From assembly GCA_009767595.1 (NCBI GenBank), contig VSDK01027748.1, positions 133,946 to 197,945 on the forward strand: DNA of 64,000 nucleotides. The letters run 5' to 3'. The notes under the pieces were generated by a model. It was not told the origin of the DNA. It was given only the letters and a program-made list of their open reading frames with translations, and searched no databases. Both the position numbers and the translations under genes were made by a program. Of this stretch, positions 45,952 to 57,354 are shown in pieces; the stretch's first letter is position 1; every line of letters starts with the position of its first letter. This stretch comes from Symbiodinium kawagutii. Its lineage: Eukaryota; Sar; Dinophyceae; Suessiales; Symbiodiniaceae.

Positions 45952-46290
45952 CATCAGGCAGTATTTGAGAAAGTCCACAGTGTTCTACCTCACCTGCAAA
46001 TAGCAGATAGATCTACGAACAGATATACGATGACTTATCCATCATCAGCCACTAAAGTCATCAGCGGTACGCCCACGCTCACTAGCCACGATATCAGCCT
46101 TACAAAGGCCATGCATAGAGAAAAAAAACTGCTTTTACTGCTTGATGGACCATGGTATCGGCGCCTTCGATTTGACGAAGGTACATGCCTTGCAGCTGAC
46201 CAGGCGGCTGTCCAGCATCTTTTGAATTTTTTGTTTGTCGATGAGAGTATGAAATCATTGCAATCAATTTATGAAATCTGTGTTTGTTGA
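45952..46290 (+). CDS. exon-like open segment
   Basis: Starts after CCTTTCAG and is open to 46290: HQAVFEKVHSVLPHLQIAD, then AMHREKKLLLLLDGPWYRRL and DEGTCLAADQAAVQHLLNFL. Probably one or two exons; a GTACAT donor follows DE near 46180. No family is recognised. Confidence 0.3.
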   Translation, partial: HQAVFEKVHSVLPHLQIADRSTNRYTMTYPSSATKVISGTPTLTSHDISLTKAMHREKKLLLLLDGPWYRRLRFDEGTCLAADQAAVQHLLNFLFVDESMKSLQSIYEICVC

Positions 46291-46530
46291 TGAAATGTTT
46301 GTTCGTCTTCACAATGCTGAAATGAACAAATCAAGCAAGCATAAATTTTACGCATGGCATTCTACATCATTGGACTGCATGTATGCCATGGGTGACATCT
46401 CCATGTTTATGGGCCTTTACAACCCATGGGAATGAGTCTTGAGCAATGAGGTGTTGCTCTTTTTCACTTCTGAGCGTCATTGGATGGTGATCAGTCGCAA
46501 GTCCTGCGACATTTCTGCATCTCTTCACAG

Positions 46531-46664
46531 CCAGGCAAGAGCTGCTGGCTGTTCAGTGCCCTCTGCAAGACTTGGGCGCAGGGCTGTTTGTAGGGCTACC
46601 AGTCACAGGATCATGCGGCATCCATGATGGCACACTGTCACTAGTGGTACTTGCAGTACAATGA
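46531..46664 (+). CDS. probable terminal exon, unknown protein
   Basis: After CTCTTCACAG, phase 1, reads RQELLAVQCPLQDLGAGLFV, then GLPVTGSCGIHDGTLSLVVL and AVQ before TGA 46662-46664. It looks like the C-terminal exon of the gene whose earlier pieces lie at 44115-46290. Confidence 0.4.
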
Positions 46665-46778
46665 TTGAATGCAGCTGTTAGCAATTGTATAGATGATTAT
46701 AGACGTTATTGTTATAAACTTATATATAATTATACCATGTTACCAATGGTGCTATGATTGACATGATGTTCGCTACAG

Positions 46779-49700
46779 CGTTACAAGACTTGGGTCTCAT
46801 CCATTTGTTCGCCAAGCTTTCGATCGACCCCGGCAGCTCATCTCAGAACTGGATTGGGAGCGTGAATGCAACCTGAAGTGGTTTTGTAGCTGCCATCCCT
46901 CAGTAGCTTCCAAGCAAAAAAAACATTTATGGAGTCCAGCAAAAAGCTCTGAATTGTGAGTCAAGAGCTATGTGCGACCTTGGAAGCTTTCGATGTCTCG
47001 AAATCTCATGAAATCTCTGAAGACTGATCTTTCAGAAGCTTTCCAGGAGCACCCTTGGTGACCGAAGGGGAACTTACTCTTCTACCCAGGTACAGCTCCT
47101 CTTTGTGGGGCACCAAACCCCGTGGCCCTCGCAAGATGGGAGCAGTGTGGAGTCCCAGCGCAACGAGGAGCCTTAGATACATATTCGACATTTATGTTAT
47201 CTTAAGATTATGAAATATATACATATTATATACATAGATAATCATAGATGCATATAAGACACACAATTAGATATATTTATGTGATTGACAGCTATCCAGA
47301 GCTCAAGTCCACTTTTGGGATTTGCTGGAGGGGCCACTGTACCTTGTTCTTGCTGTTTCGGTGTGAAACTGCCACAACAAAAGAGTACACAAATGGAATG
47401 CAAGCAGAGCCCACCGTGGCTGGACTCCCATAGTTCAGGATGGGTCAAAACTACACGGATGATTGTGTGCATAGTACGAACCATTTGCAAACCAAATGAG
47501 AATGCTTATTTTTGTGGACCTTGGATTACCAAAAGGTCAAGGACAATAGCTTGAGTAGGTGGTGATCATATCAGATGATAGCATCATACCAGGCACTATT
47601 GGATAACCACAGCGGCGCCTGTCCCGCCTTTCCCCACTGGCTAGCGCGCTTTTAGGTGATCCCCAAAGTGCAGCCAAACGGTGAACGGCTCATGTGCAGG
47701 ATCCGGCCGGACTGGGGGATCTGATCATTCTGAGGGGTTGACAGCATCCATTTGCTCCGATGAATTTACAATGATCATCTAGTGGTTTCTCAAGCCATAG
47801 GGAGCCCAAAAAATGGCTGGTTTATTACTATAAATGACTAGTAATGGATGATTTGGGGGCACCCCTATTTTGAGAAACCACCATCTCGAGAATGATAGTT
47901 GATTATCACTATGGAATGATCATCATGATGGTCTATTCCTAGTTTGTAATTTTTGATTACAATGGTTGATAATGGTTAGTGGTTACTTCTCGCCGATGGT
48001 AATAATGGTTAATTAGTTATGGGTTTTTACCATTAGCCAGTAGTAAACATTATTAATCATTATCATGAATCGTACGGGTGGTTCCCCAAATCAGCCCATT
48101 TCAGATGTTGAAACTAGCCATGGCTCCTGAAATGCGCCAGCTGGGCAATACATGATATCTGGAGACACCAACAGCTCAAGAAGCTGATCATTTCTTTGAG
48201 AATTGTCAGATATCCGACGATATGCCTGGACCAGCTTTTTGGTGTCTTTCAAAATTCGCACAGTGGGAAGGCGTGGGCGGTACCCACTATTCGATCAGGT
48301 TGGAGTCAAGACTATTTCTCACGGGAATACCGGTCGTGTCCCAAGCGTTGAAATTGCTGCAGGACACTGCATCCAGAAACCGAAGGCTTAGTGGCCCTGC
48401 AAAAGGCACGAAGGGATTTGTGGTGTGAGCCAAAAGTGTTCAACAGCCTGTACTGTAGCGTGTGACCGTGAGTTTACGCTTGACAAGCCTGCTCCTTTTT
48501 TGCTGATCTAGCCAGTTGATGCCAACTGTGCTACTGGTTAATTTGGGTCAACAGATTCTTGAGGTTTCACAAGTCACTTGAAGGGTTGAAAGGACATTGT
48601 CTTTTTGTGTCAGCTCTAGACCTTGTTGACCGTGTGGAAGTGGGGTTCCAGGCCAACAACTCAAGCCACATCCACCAGTTCCACAACAAGTCTTGGCACT
48701 CAGAGTAGCTACAGACAGGAGCAGGACAGGCTCAAGTTTGTGAACCCGAAATCTCCAGAGATCATAACTCTTGGTAATTTGATTTAGCCTTTCCATTGTA
48801 GTTCCGTTGCAGTGAGCCTGTTTCACTGATGGGTGTAACTTGAGCCTGTCAATTAGCCACGGACAAGCCGCTTAGAGGCTGGACCTCAAAGAGACTCTTG
48901 TTTAAGGGAGCTTCATCAGAAACTCTCCCAATTTTACAACGTAAATGTTCTTTGAAAACCAGATATTCTTTGGCTATCCCAACTTTTGCTTATTCTTCAA
49001 AAACTAAAACATATTGGTGAATTTCAGCTAAACGTGGGTGGTTCATTGCGGATCTGCATGGATCTTCAAAATCCATTGGTGGTGCTGAGGCCTCCAAAGT
49101 GGAATGAACAGGTGGGTGCTTTCGTTTTGAACTTCAACAAGCGGGTAACACAGGCCCGTGGAATTCGTGGGGATCCAATGGGCTGGAGAATTTGGGCAAA
49201 CATGGAGGGGCTGGAGCATGGATCAGCTATGGGAAGGCAACCAAGTTGGAGAGTACACAACTGGTGCACCACGAATGGACAACATGCTGAAGCATGATGT
49301 TGTTGATGTTGAGTTGTGCAGTATGTCCTATGTGGCCGGATTGGATATCGGTGTACGGAGGCATCGGTGAAGAACTTTCAGCTCACCACGCAAGACGATC
49401 CTGACACAGCTTCTGGGACCAATTGGGTGAGGGACGCAAAAGGTTGTTCATGAGGTTGATGACTGGTCAACGCTTCACCAACCTCCAAGTGACTTAGTCA
49501 TTGTTTAATTTCGGCCTCAAAATGATGAATCGTGTGACCCACAAGGAGTGCCCCATGCTGACCCATGCTGATGGTGTTGTTTAGGAAGGAGCCAGGAGAT
49601 GCCAGGAGACCTTGAGTCATTTAGGATTTGGAAAAGGTGGATGTGATGATGCTTGACCCCTTAGTCTACATGATATTGTGAGCAGAAAATGCATGAACCA

Positions 49701-50216
49701 AGGGTGCGACGCACATGAGTACAAAACGGACTCTACTAAAAAGGGCAAAAAAAAACAGAAACACTTGCACCATATGACATATCTGGCGGTGTGGTGGCTA
49801 CATAGTCAGTGAATGTCAGTGACATGATTTCTAGTTCGCACAAAGTGGTACCAAAAAGTTCGAAGGTTCCGCCGCAGAACATGGTAGCCGACTCCACGGA
49901 TTGGTCCTTGGATTTCTGTCATCTTCGTGAATGATATGGCTATGTTGCTGTTGGGTTACGGTCATCGCAGCTGGATTGGCAAAGTTCCAAGACAAGCCTT
50001 CGCGGCCAAGGTCTTTCTGCAGTTCGGACGAGTTGGCAAGGCTGGAGAAGTGGAAGGGTTCACCGTCAACTGCAATGAGAGCCTTGGGAGTTCCCCCGTT
50101 GCTCCCCTCAGGATGTCTTCAACATGGACTTCCGATTTCCTTTCTCTCCTTTCCAAGCATTTGCCATTTGCTGGGAAGCCCAGCTCCGGGCCATAGGCAT
50201 GGCACGGCTCTGGTAG
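46779..50216 (+). CDS. TULP: Tubby-like protein (TULP), C-terminal tubby domain
   Basis: Tubby domains bind phosphoinositides and, in ciliated cells, deliver membrane cargo to cilia. Exons: 46779-46861 (LFAKLSIDPGSSSQNWIGS, the S/T-D-P...N-Y/W-IGK box), 47047-47144 (ELTLLPRYSSSLWGTKPRGP then RKMGA, the GPRKM box), 49028-49153 (LQNPLVVLRPPKWNEQVGAF then VLNFNKRVTQ), 49361-49426 (ASVKNFQLTTQDDPD), 50011-50040 (VFLQFGRVGK), 50112-50216 (DVFNMDFRFPFSPFQAFAIC) with TAG 50214-50216. The VLNF-x-x-RVT-x-ASVKNFQ and QFGRVGKD-x-F-x-MD-x-R-x-P-x-S-x-x-QAFAI signatures are complete. The introns after 49153 and 50040 must begin with GC. Exons between 47144 and 49028 and the N-terminus are not fully resolved. 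Confidence 0.82.
47783..47882. mobile_element. intronic inverted-repeat element, copy 6
   Basis: GGTTTCTCAAGCCATAGGGAG at the left end, core ATGGCTGGTTTATTACTAT and TGGATGATTTGGGGG, right end CCCCTATTTTGAGAAACCACC. Inside the Tubby-like gene interval. Confidence 0.7.
48110..48428 (+). CDS. exon-like segments inside the Tubby-like gene
   Basis: After CCCATTTCAG a phase 0 frame reads MLKLAMAPEMRQLGNT. Further on, an open frame from 48222 reads YSIRLESRLFLTGIPVVSQA, then LKLLQDTASRNRRLSG. Either could code for the variable part of the tubby domain between GPRKM and the P-x-WNE strand. Frames overlap and donors are unclear. Confidence 0.3.
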
Positions 50217-51024
50217 CGACAAGGAAGTGAAGACAATAGAGTCAATAGGGTTTGAGGAAATTTGAGGAAGTAAACTGCTGCAAGTAAAGTTGAAAAAATC
50301 CATCCCTTCATTGAAGTGGTTTGGTCCAATTGCGCAACCAGTGTCAGTTGACGATTCCCCAAGCCATTGGAAACCAGGGATGGATTCTACTTTGCGAGCA
50401 ATGTGAGGTCTGAGTTCCTTCGACTACAAGCTGTGCTGTGAATGAGATTTGCCACAGCCTCAGCTGGCTCCAGGTCGAATGCTTACAGGGAACTGACTAT
50501 CATGATGCACCATGGTGCACTAGCCTTGGTAGCAAGAGCGTCCTGCTCATCAGCCGTTACTGCCCAATCGACTCACCGGGCTTACTGGTCAAGTTTCCTT
50601 TGAAACAAAGTCAGGGAAGGCAAATGACCAGGGCCCCTCCCTCATTTGACCTATCGTTAAAGTCTTTTCGTCGCATTTGGTCCAATGCCAGAAGCCAACA
50701 ATGTGAGCAGCACCCTCACCTCCATACACCTCCATTATCCTCCACGACTTCTCATCTCCATGACTTGGCACATGTCGCCTTCTCTTCCTAGACACGAGTG
50801 ACATACTTGGCGTGTTCTGTGTTTTCCCTCGCTGTGCATTCACCATGCCTGCACAACCAGTGAGCAGCTCATTAGGCTAACATAAACTTGCAGTTTTAAA
50901 CTGTATGAGTCAGCATGAGCCAGCACAAGCGAAGGTAGGTCAATCAGATGATCTTGGGAAACTCTTGAATGTAGCACCGGGCCACCCCAGAGGCCCCGTC
51001 GGATTTTGGCTCTGAGGCACAAGC

Positions 51025-54000
51025 ATGGCGGCACCAAATGGTGGCGCCACCACAGTCTCATCTCAGCCAGTGTAGACGCGGCCACGGCTTGGAACTTGAG
51101 GGGAACGTGTGGCCAGCCATGGATAGATTTACAGAATTTCAATGAATTTTATAGATGGATAAGGTGGTTTCACATTTTTGTTATGACTTCCCCAGGGGAC
51201 TTTATAGCCGCGTCGTTCCAGTGCCGGAACCGATCTTCGTTTCGCATAGCTTTCCTGGAGAACGTCTCTGGGGGCGGGCCCCACGGTACCGCCGCGGATG
51301 AACCAAGCCCAGCAGCCGGTGGGCCTCCAAGGTGTCAGTATGACAATTCATAGATCGATAGATTGATGATTTATATAAAATCCCAATTTTGTGAAAGCTA
51401 GCTGTTTTAAGCAAAGGGGTGTATTTTGATCTTCCCATATTTAGCATGACATGCCCCAGCTCAATCCGCATGACTCATAGTCAAAACACAGGTCAAACGG
51501 GTTCCAGGTATATATATATATATATATATTCATAGATAGATTTATAGGTAGATAGATAGGTAGATACATAGGTAGATAGATAGATAGATAGGTAGATAGG
51601 TAGGTAGATGGATAGACAGATAAATTCTGGAAAATTTGCACAGAGTTTCATATAGAATTAGTAAATAAACTGATCAATTCATATGTAGGTTTTTAATGTT
51701 GCTATCGTAGTGTTAATTTTCCTGATCTGCGAGCACGATTGTGAGTCTGATGCACACCAATGACAAGATATCCACACGATTGCAAAAGAGTTCCCATAGA
51801 TCACATATGCGCACATACATGCAGTTTTCAAGTTGATTAATTACGTTTTGTAGTTTCGAGAATCCCAATATAAAACAGTTGTAAAGGATAGTTGTAGTAT
51901 GTTTAGAACAGCATTGTTGACTCGTCTTCACAGAATTTGCATTTTTTGATTCCTCCAAGTTAAGCATGAGAGTCAGACAAAAACGCAATCTCACGAGTAT
52001 CGCTGTTGAAGTGCCTAGGTGGAGGCTTTTAAGAGCTCGTAATCGGACCATATCGGACCCATCGTATGTGTTGTTCTATTTTCGTTACATGTTCACGATC
52101 CACTTTCCAAGTGCCATTGACAGGGAAGGCCGGATTGGACTGTTGGATGCAGATTGATTTACATACTGACTCACATCAATAGCAGACAATGGTCCCAAAA
52201 TGCCCCAAAGTCTTGCGGAATAATGTGAGTCATGAAGATTAGCCTCGTCTAAGTCGTCCAGGAATCCATGACAGCCACCAGTTTTGGGGGGGACCTTTTT
52301 TTGGACAAACCCAGTACAGACAGCAACTACAGTGTAAATGTTTTTTTCATCGGCTAGCACGCGCTGATAGGTATGTTGTGCTTGAGCTGCCATCAGTTTG
52401 CTATCCATTGCTATCTCTTCCTCAATGTGTCCAGATTGTGGCTCATGCATTTAGATATCGCCCTAGCAACGACGATCCATTTCCCATTGAGTTCGATACA
52501 CTGTATACACCCTTGGAAAAGTAAGGGGCAAGAAGCGGACCCCCATCAGACTGGCTCAACATCTCGTTTTCAGGAAAGGACATTTTTGACAATCACAGAT
52601 TGTGTTCTTGCACATGTCGCGATCAAAATTTGCAAACCTGATGCTCTAAGAAGAATTCAAACAATGTACTAGCCATGTCAAACGCCAAGCATATTTGGGA
52701 CGGATTGCGCATAAGCTGAATCCCAACCGGATTACCGTCCGCCAACATCAATGCATTGATGAAGTCACTGCTCAAGTATTGTCGCATTTGCTGGGTTTTC
52801 ATTTCTAGAATGTCAACTAGGTTGTGGTTTGAAACAATTGTTTATGTTCCCCTTTATTTGGGATGGTTGGTTTGTTGACTATAACATATGTTTCACAAGG
52901 GGTTGGTTGACAAATATTTTTCACAAGGGTTGAAACCACCAACCAGTCAATGACTATCCCAGCATGATGAATTTCTGGCATATCTCAATCAGCGAAACAT
53001 GTTGCATCAATGGAGGTGCCACAAGAAGTGGACTCTCTACCCACCGGTGCTGCAGTGGTGATCCTTTCGTGTGTCGCTAATGGAAAAGCTGCGAAGCAAG
53101 TGGACATTGGCATGACAGTTGTAGTATGATATGATTCACAATCAGGATATTTGAAACTAGTTTGTCACATTTTGTAGTTTATTTGCATGTATTTGCGCCA
53201 TAAAGAAACCGGTCTGTTAATTGAAGTGGCGGAAAGAAGGATGAAAACCAATTACCAAGCGACACTACATTGCGCTGGCTAGATACTTGCTATGACTAGT
53301 TGCAATCTTTGCAGCCAAAAACTAGGAGACGTTATGTGATGTTAAATGTTGTTCAGGGGATTGGGGATATTGGTCAGACGAACATCCCAAGCTATTTTGC
53401 ATATTTGCTGCATTGCTCTTGGAGTACAGGATGTATTCAACGATCAACAGCCGGAGCCAGAATCGATGGGGATGGGCTTCTGCGCCAGGGTAAGCCTGCA
53501 GATGACTTTCCAAAGGGCAACACGAAGACGGTCTATGTGAAGGCGGGATCCTATTGTTGCTGAATCCTGCTGATCAAGGCCAGGGCTGATATTCCTGGGA
53601 TTGGCATACATCAGGGAAATCCATAGCAACGACGATCTGTGCCTAGCCTATACCTAAAAATTGGTGGCTCTTGTTGTTTATAATTGAACTATTGTCGTGA
53701 GCAACCATTCTCAATGTGGGCCGACCGTGAATGACAATGGTTGATAATGGAAAAATGTTGTGAATAAAGTGGCTCATAATGGTCAACGATCATTAAACAT
53801 GGTGCTAATACCGGCTAGATGATACTGGTTTCAAGTGACGAATTGTACTTGATAAAGCCTTCATGTGGAACGCTAAGGGCAAAAAGGGGTTTATCATGGC
53901 TGAGGAGGGCTGACGATGGTTTCCAGCAATTGAAAATGCGTAGCGGCAGTTGACAATGATTAGAGACCGTTAGGAATGGTCAATGCAGTTGTGGCTATTT

Positions 54001-55265
54001 ATTTTTGATGTTCGCCGGGAAGAGGTGTCAATCATACTGCCTAGCAATGGTTAAAACTGAAAGTGGTTGATTGGAAATTGTCGCTGTGATTGTCCAATAC
54101 GGTGTGCCATGATCAACCATCATTAGCCATTCTTCATTACAGTATCAACCATTATGTTGAACCACGGAGCATCATGGGTAAATTATGGGCTTTCTCAAAG
54201 TTTCGCAGGAAACCATTTCGGTGTTTGTACTGCACCATTTGGGCAATGATAGTACATGATAGTACAATGCTTGACGATAGTTAAAGGTGATTCATCACTG
54301 TTGATATTGGTTTGGGTCATTACAAATCCAAAAATTGGATGAAAGAATATCCAACAAAGACAGGTTTGCTCATTTAGAGATATTTGTTGTACGTCACCAG
54401 CAGTGCAGGTTATTGACCCTCAGCCTGTAGCCAATGTTATTTGATAATGGCTGATATTATACAACCACAGTGCACATTGAATACTTTTTGCCTATCGTTG
54501 ATCTGGATTCTTGGTAGTGAGCACCATCCACATACCTGTATTGGCGAGACCTTCAGCGAAGGCAACTACTAGTTACCAGCTATGGTGTTTGTTTCAACCA
54601 CCAACTGAGCAGCAGGTCACATTTAAAGTTTCTCATGTTCCACTTGCATTCACTTGCAAATTTGCATGAGGCCCTCAGGACATTTCAGATCTCCAGACCA
54701 AATCGCTATGAATCCTTTCTCGTGCCTTTGACCTTTGTTGCTCGCAGGAGTTGTTCTTCAAGAGTCGCAACAAGGACATCTTTGAAGAAGTCATCAAAGA
54801 CTTCAAAGAGGCCTGCCACTTCCTGCAGGACCCAATTCACGCTGTGCTTTGAGTTCAGTTTTTGTTTGGCTCCACTGTTTTGAAAGCCATTGAATGGGAC
54901 CAACACTGCATGTCTTGACAATGCTTTGGCTGAAGTACGAAAGCACACCTACGAGGATTCATTGGCCAAAGATTAACAGCGTGTTTTGATAAGGAATGCA
55001 TAGGAATGCTTTGGCATAACAAACCTACGATGGACTCATTGCAGCCTTCGACTCCATGAAGGAAGTCGTGTTCCTTCCAGCTGTCGAGGTGCAGAAGCTG
55101 TCCAAGAGCAGGGAAGCGGAGGATGAGATCAAGGCACCATGGGCACCACAAGGGCGTCCGCATCACACCATGCAGCTTGCCCCAAGATGATCCAAGCAGG
55201 TGAAGCAATTCCAAGCAGCTTTGGAATCTGGAAGCTTGATGAAGTTTGCTTCAAACCTTTGCTGG
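51025..55265 (+). CDS. unrecognised multi-exon protein, possibly SPT16-related at its 3' end
   Basis: A possible first exon has ATG at 51025 (MAAPNGGATTVSSQ); a second starts at 51196. A phase-consistent run follows: 52435-52520 (IVAHAFRYRPSNDDPFPIEF, DTLYTPLE), 52673-52775 (HVKRQAYLGRIAHKLNPNRI), 52993-53046 (RNMLHQWRCHKKWTLYPP), 53430-53489 (DVFNDQQPEPESMGMGFCAR), 54748-54843 (ELFFKSRNKDIFEEVIKDFK), then 55045-55133 (EVVFLPAVEVQKLSKSREAE) and 55200-55265 (VKQFQAALESGSLMKFASNL). The last two are separated by a 66-base GC-AG intron. ELFFKSRN has the spacing of the SPT16 K-E-x-T-x-R-S strand and helix and matches block 1 at 19135 in length, so this could be the front of the SPT16-like block at 58718. 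I hold that loosely. One exon between 54843 and 55045 is missing. Confidence 0.45.
51196..51331 (+). CDS. exon with two plausible frames
   Basis: Follows a CTTCCCCAG acceptor. One frame (LYSRVVPVPEPIFVSHSFPG) joins to the MAAPNGG exon if a GC donor at 51066 is used and stops at about 51300. The other (RIAFLENVSGGGPHGTAADE) runs to a GTGTCA donor at 51332. GC content marks it as coding, but the frame is undecided. Confidence 0.35.
51508..51618 (+). repeat. TA and GATA microsatellites
   Basis: A (TA) run of about 20 bases at 51510 followed by GATAGATAGGTA units to about 51618. Confidence 0.9.
52846..52966. mobile_element. second inverted-repeat element family, copy A
   Basis: GGGATGGTTGGTTTGTTGACTA near the left is mirrored by AACCAGTCAATGACTATCCC at the right, with TTTTTCACAAGGGTTGAAACC between. 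It is about 110 bases, noncoding, and in an intron. A related sequence is at 40955-41100. Confidence 0.45.
53700..54300 (+). repeat. ATGGTTGATAATGG-type degenerate repeat
   Basis: ATGGTTGATAATGG, AATGGTCAACG and related words recur over 600 bases in the intron between exons at 53489 and 54748. No exon is visible. Confidence 0.55.
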
Positions 55266-55751
55266 GTGCGGAAATCAGGGGCGCCCTATAGATCGGCCGC
55301 TATGATATGGGTGTCCATACGCAATGTTCCCATCCAGATTTCTTGGTATCCCTTCGAGAACTCCCTGCCGACTTCTTTCAGACCCTTTCCTAATCTAATC
55401 CTAATCTCTGCCTATCTAAATCGTGCCTCTCTCTGTCTATTTTGGCTCTTCAGCTTTTGAATTGGAAGCAGTTTTCCGACAGATCTCATCTCCACGTAAG
55501 GGGAAGATGCCACCACACAGAAATAGGTCGGCGCTCTGGCCAGGCGCAACATAGCGAACAGGCTGCTAAGGTCAGAAGCCCAGGGCCAAGCTGGACAACT
55601 TCGAAGGGATAGGGCCAACTGTGCACGTACATCATGATGATCCCTGTAAAAAGATTATACAAGATGGCCATTCTGGCACAAAGGAATTTAGAATATATTA
55701 TTTGTCTATATATCTTCTATGCATTTGACTATTAATTATGCATAAATATTA

Positions 55752-56120
55752 TTGATAGGTATAGGTCATATCTTCTTGGAGGACCTGCTGAGGGTCGGTG
55801 TGTCCTGCCCGTGGCGTCGCAGGTTGCCTCAGGTTGTTTCCGCTCCGCTTTTTGGGGCTCGGTTTGAGTGCGCAGGTTTCCCTGGCCAGCTCACCCTTAG
55901 CCAAGCCGCTGCTCAGTCTCTTTGTGACATCCTTGCGTCTTGTACAAAGGTCACGGCTCTGCGCTTGCCCTTTGTATGGTTTGCTGCAGTGGTCTGGTGG
56001 CTCACCGTACTGGTCGGCCATCAGCCCAGTCTCACGCTTCGTGCAGAGACGAATGTCCGAGAAGAGGTATTAGGTCATATCAGTTTCAGGCGATTTGTGC
56101 ACACCTTGGGAATCTACTAG
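55752..56120 (+). other. GC-rich open segment, 122 codons
   Basis: A 340-base interval near 57% GC between AT-rich introns, open in one frame for 122 codons (QVVSAPLFGARFECAGFPGQ; DILASCTKVTALRLPFVW) with two other frames also long. Amino-acid usage is atypical of the nearby exons. It may be part of an old mobile element or an exon in another frame. Confidence 0.25.
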
Positions 56121-56327
56121 AAGGATAAGAAATGGGAGGGACCTGCTTTTGCACAAGCATTGGTCAAAGTGCTACAAGGACGTGGTTATAGATTGTGATG
56201 TGTCATTGCAGGATTCGGATGAATGCTGGTCAAGTTCTTTGTCAATTGCTGGTATGCTGTGGTAGATAGTCAAAGTATCTGAAGTCACCTAATCTTGTTC
56301 CACTTGGCGGTGAAAATCCAGGTAGAC

Positions 56328-56437
56328 AAGTGTTTGTGTGCATGTCCAGCTACTACAATGAGGCCTACCAATTGATTTGCTCGATATTCATCCGTCAACC
56401 TGGAATGCAGGCGGTGGAGGTGATGACCATCAGTAGT
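56328..56437 (+). CDS. probable exon, unknown protein
   Basis: After TAGACAAG the frame reads VFVCMSSYYNEAYQLICSIF, then IRQPGMQAVEVMTIS, and ends near GTAGTAAG. Strong coding look, family not recognised. It lies between the exons ending at 55265 and starting at 58718 and could belong to the same gene. Confidence 0.35.
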
Positions 56438-57099
56438 AAGTATTGTTCATGGAGGGGCAAGGTCGGGCCCTCGAGTCATAAGTTTCTTAATCAAGATATT
56501 TGAATAGGGTCATATCAACCAGAACTGGCAACTACCCTATAGTTATATTATAAAGCAACTTAGGGAAGGATTGGGGGCCCCACCTACCATTGCAAGACTC
56601 GCCATAGACTGACGCCAGCTGTTGAAGGGTCCGGGGGGTACCAGGCTGATGCTTTGAAGGAATTCAGGACGGGAGCAGCGAGGTGATTAGTGTGCTGTGC
56701 AGTTTGCTTGGGCCTTTGTTTGTTAGTGATGGTGGTAGCAATTCCTAATGGTTGATATTCATGGTGGCTAATGATGATTGATGATTAATGGTTTGTTCAA
56801 CAAGGTACCCACCTCGGAGGTTCTTAAGTCATTGGGAGCCTCCAAGTGATAGTTGATCAAAGGATGATTAAGGAACCTCCACTCAGGATGCACCATCGAA
56901 TAATGCACATTATGATGCACTGTTTGTAAGTATTGGTAGCTGGAAGGTGTTGGTTCTTCCTTTGGCAATTGGCCCCCTGCTCAGTCCATGCCAGTATGGA
57001 ATTAACAATGGTAAGTACAGCCATCAACATTGAGGCACAGGGTGGACAATATGTTTGACTAATGATAGATATCAAGGGATACGGTTGACCAGCAATGGA

Positions 57100-57354
57100 A
57101 TGGTGATACTTACCACGGTTGGTTCGCTCTGGCAACAAGCTCCCATGGCGGCGCAGCCAGGGGTGGTCCCTGCATTCGAGACGTCAGCATGCGGTTTGGG
57201 TCTCAGGGATGCTGATAGAAAGCTGATGGGACAACATGCTCTCACGCTAAAACAGCTACAGGATGCTACAGGATCCTTGATGCTCATCCGGGACAAAGCG
57301 AACCCATTGGAATGGTGCATTTTTGCGGGCGTGAGTGTGACAACGTTCCTTTGA
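57100..57354 (+). CDS. open segment, possible exon
   Basis: Forward frame of the stretch APMAAQPGVVPAFETSACGL, then DADRKLMGQHALTLKQLQDA and SLMLIRDKANPLEWCIF. Open for 99 codons from 57055. The start and end of any exon are uncertain. Confidence 0.3.
   Translation: MVILTTVGSLWQQAPMAAQPGVVPAFETSACGLGLRDADRKLMGQHALTLKQLQDATGSLMLIRDKANPLEWCIFAGVSVTTFL

Noticed and set aside
51006-51353. Continuous 115-codon frame across two exon-like regions
   Set aside because: An ATG in another frame (51025) gives a better first exon, and the middle of the frame (FNEFYRWIRWFHIFVM) reads like an intron.
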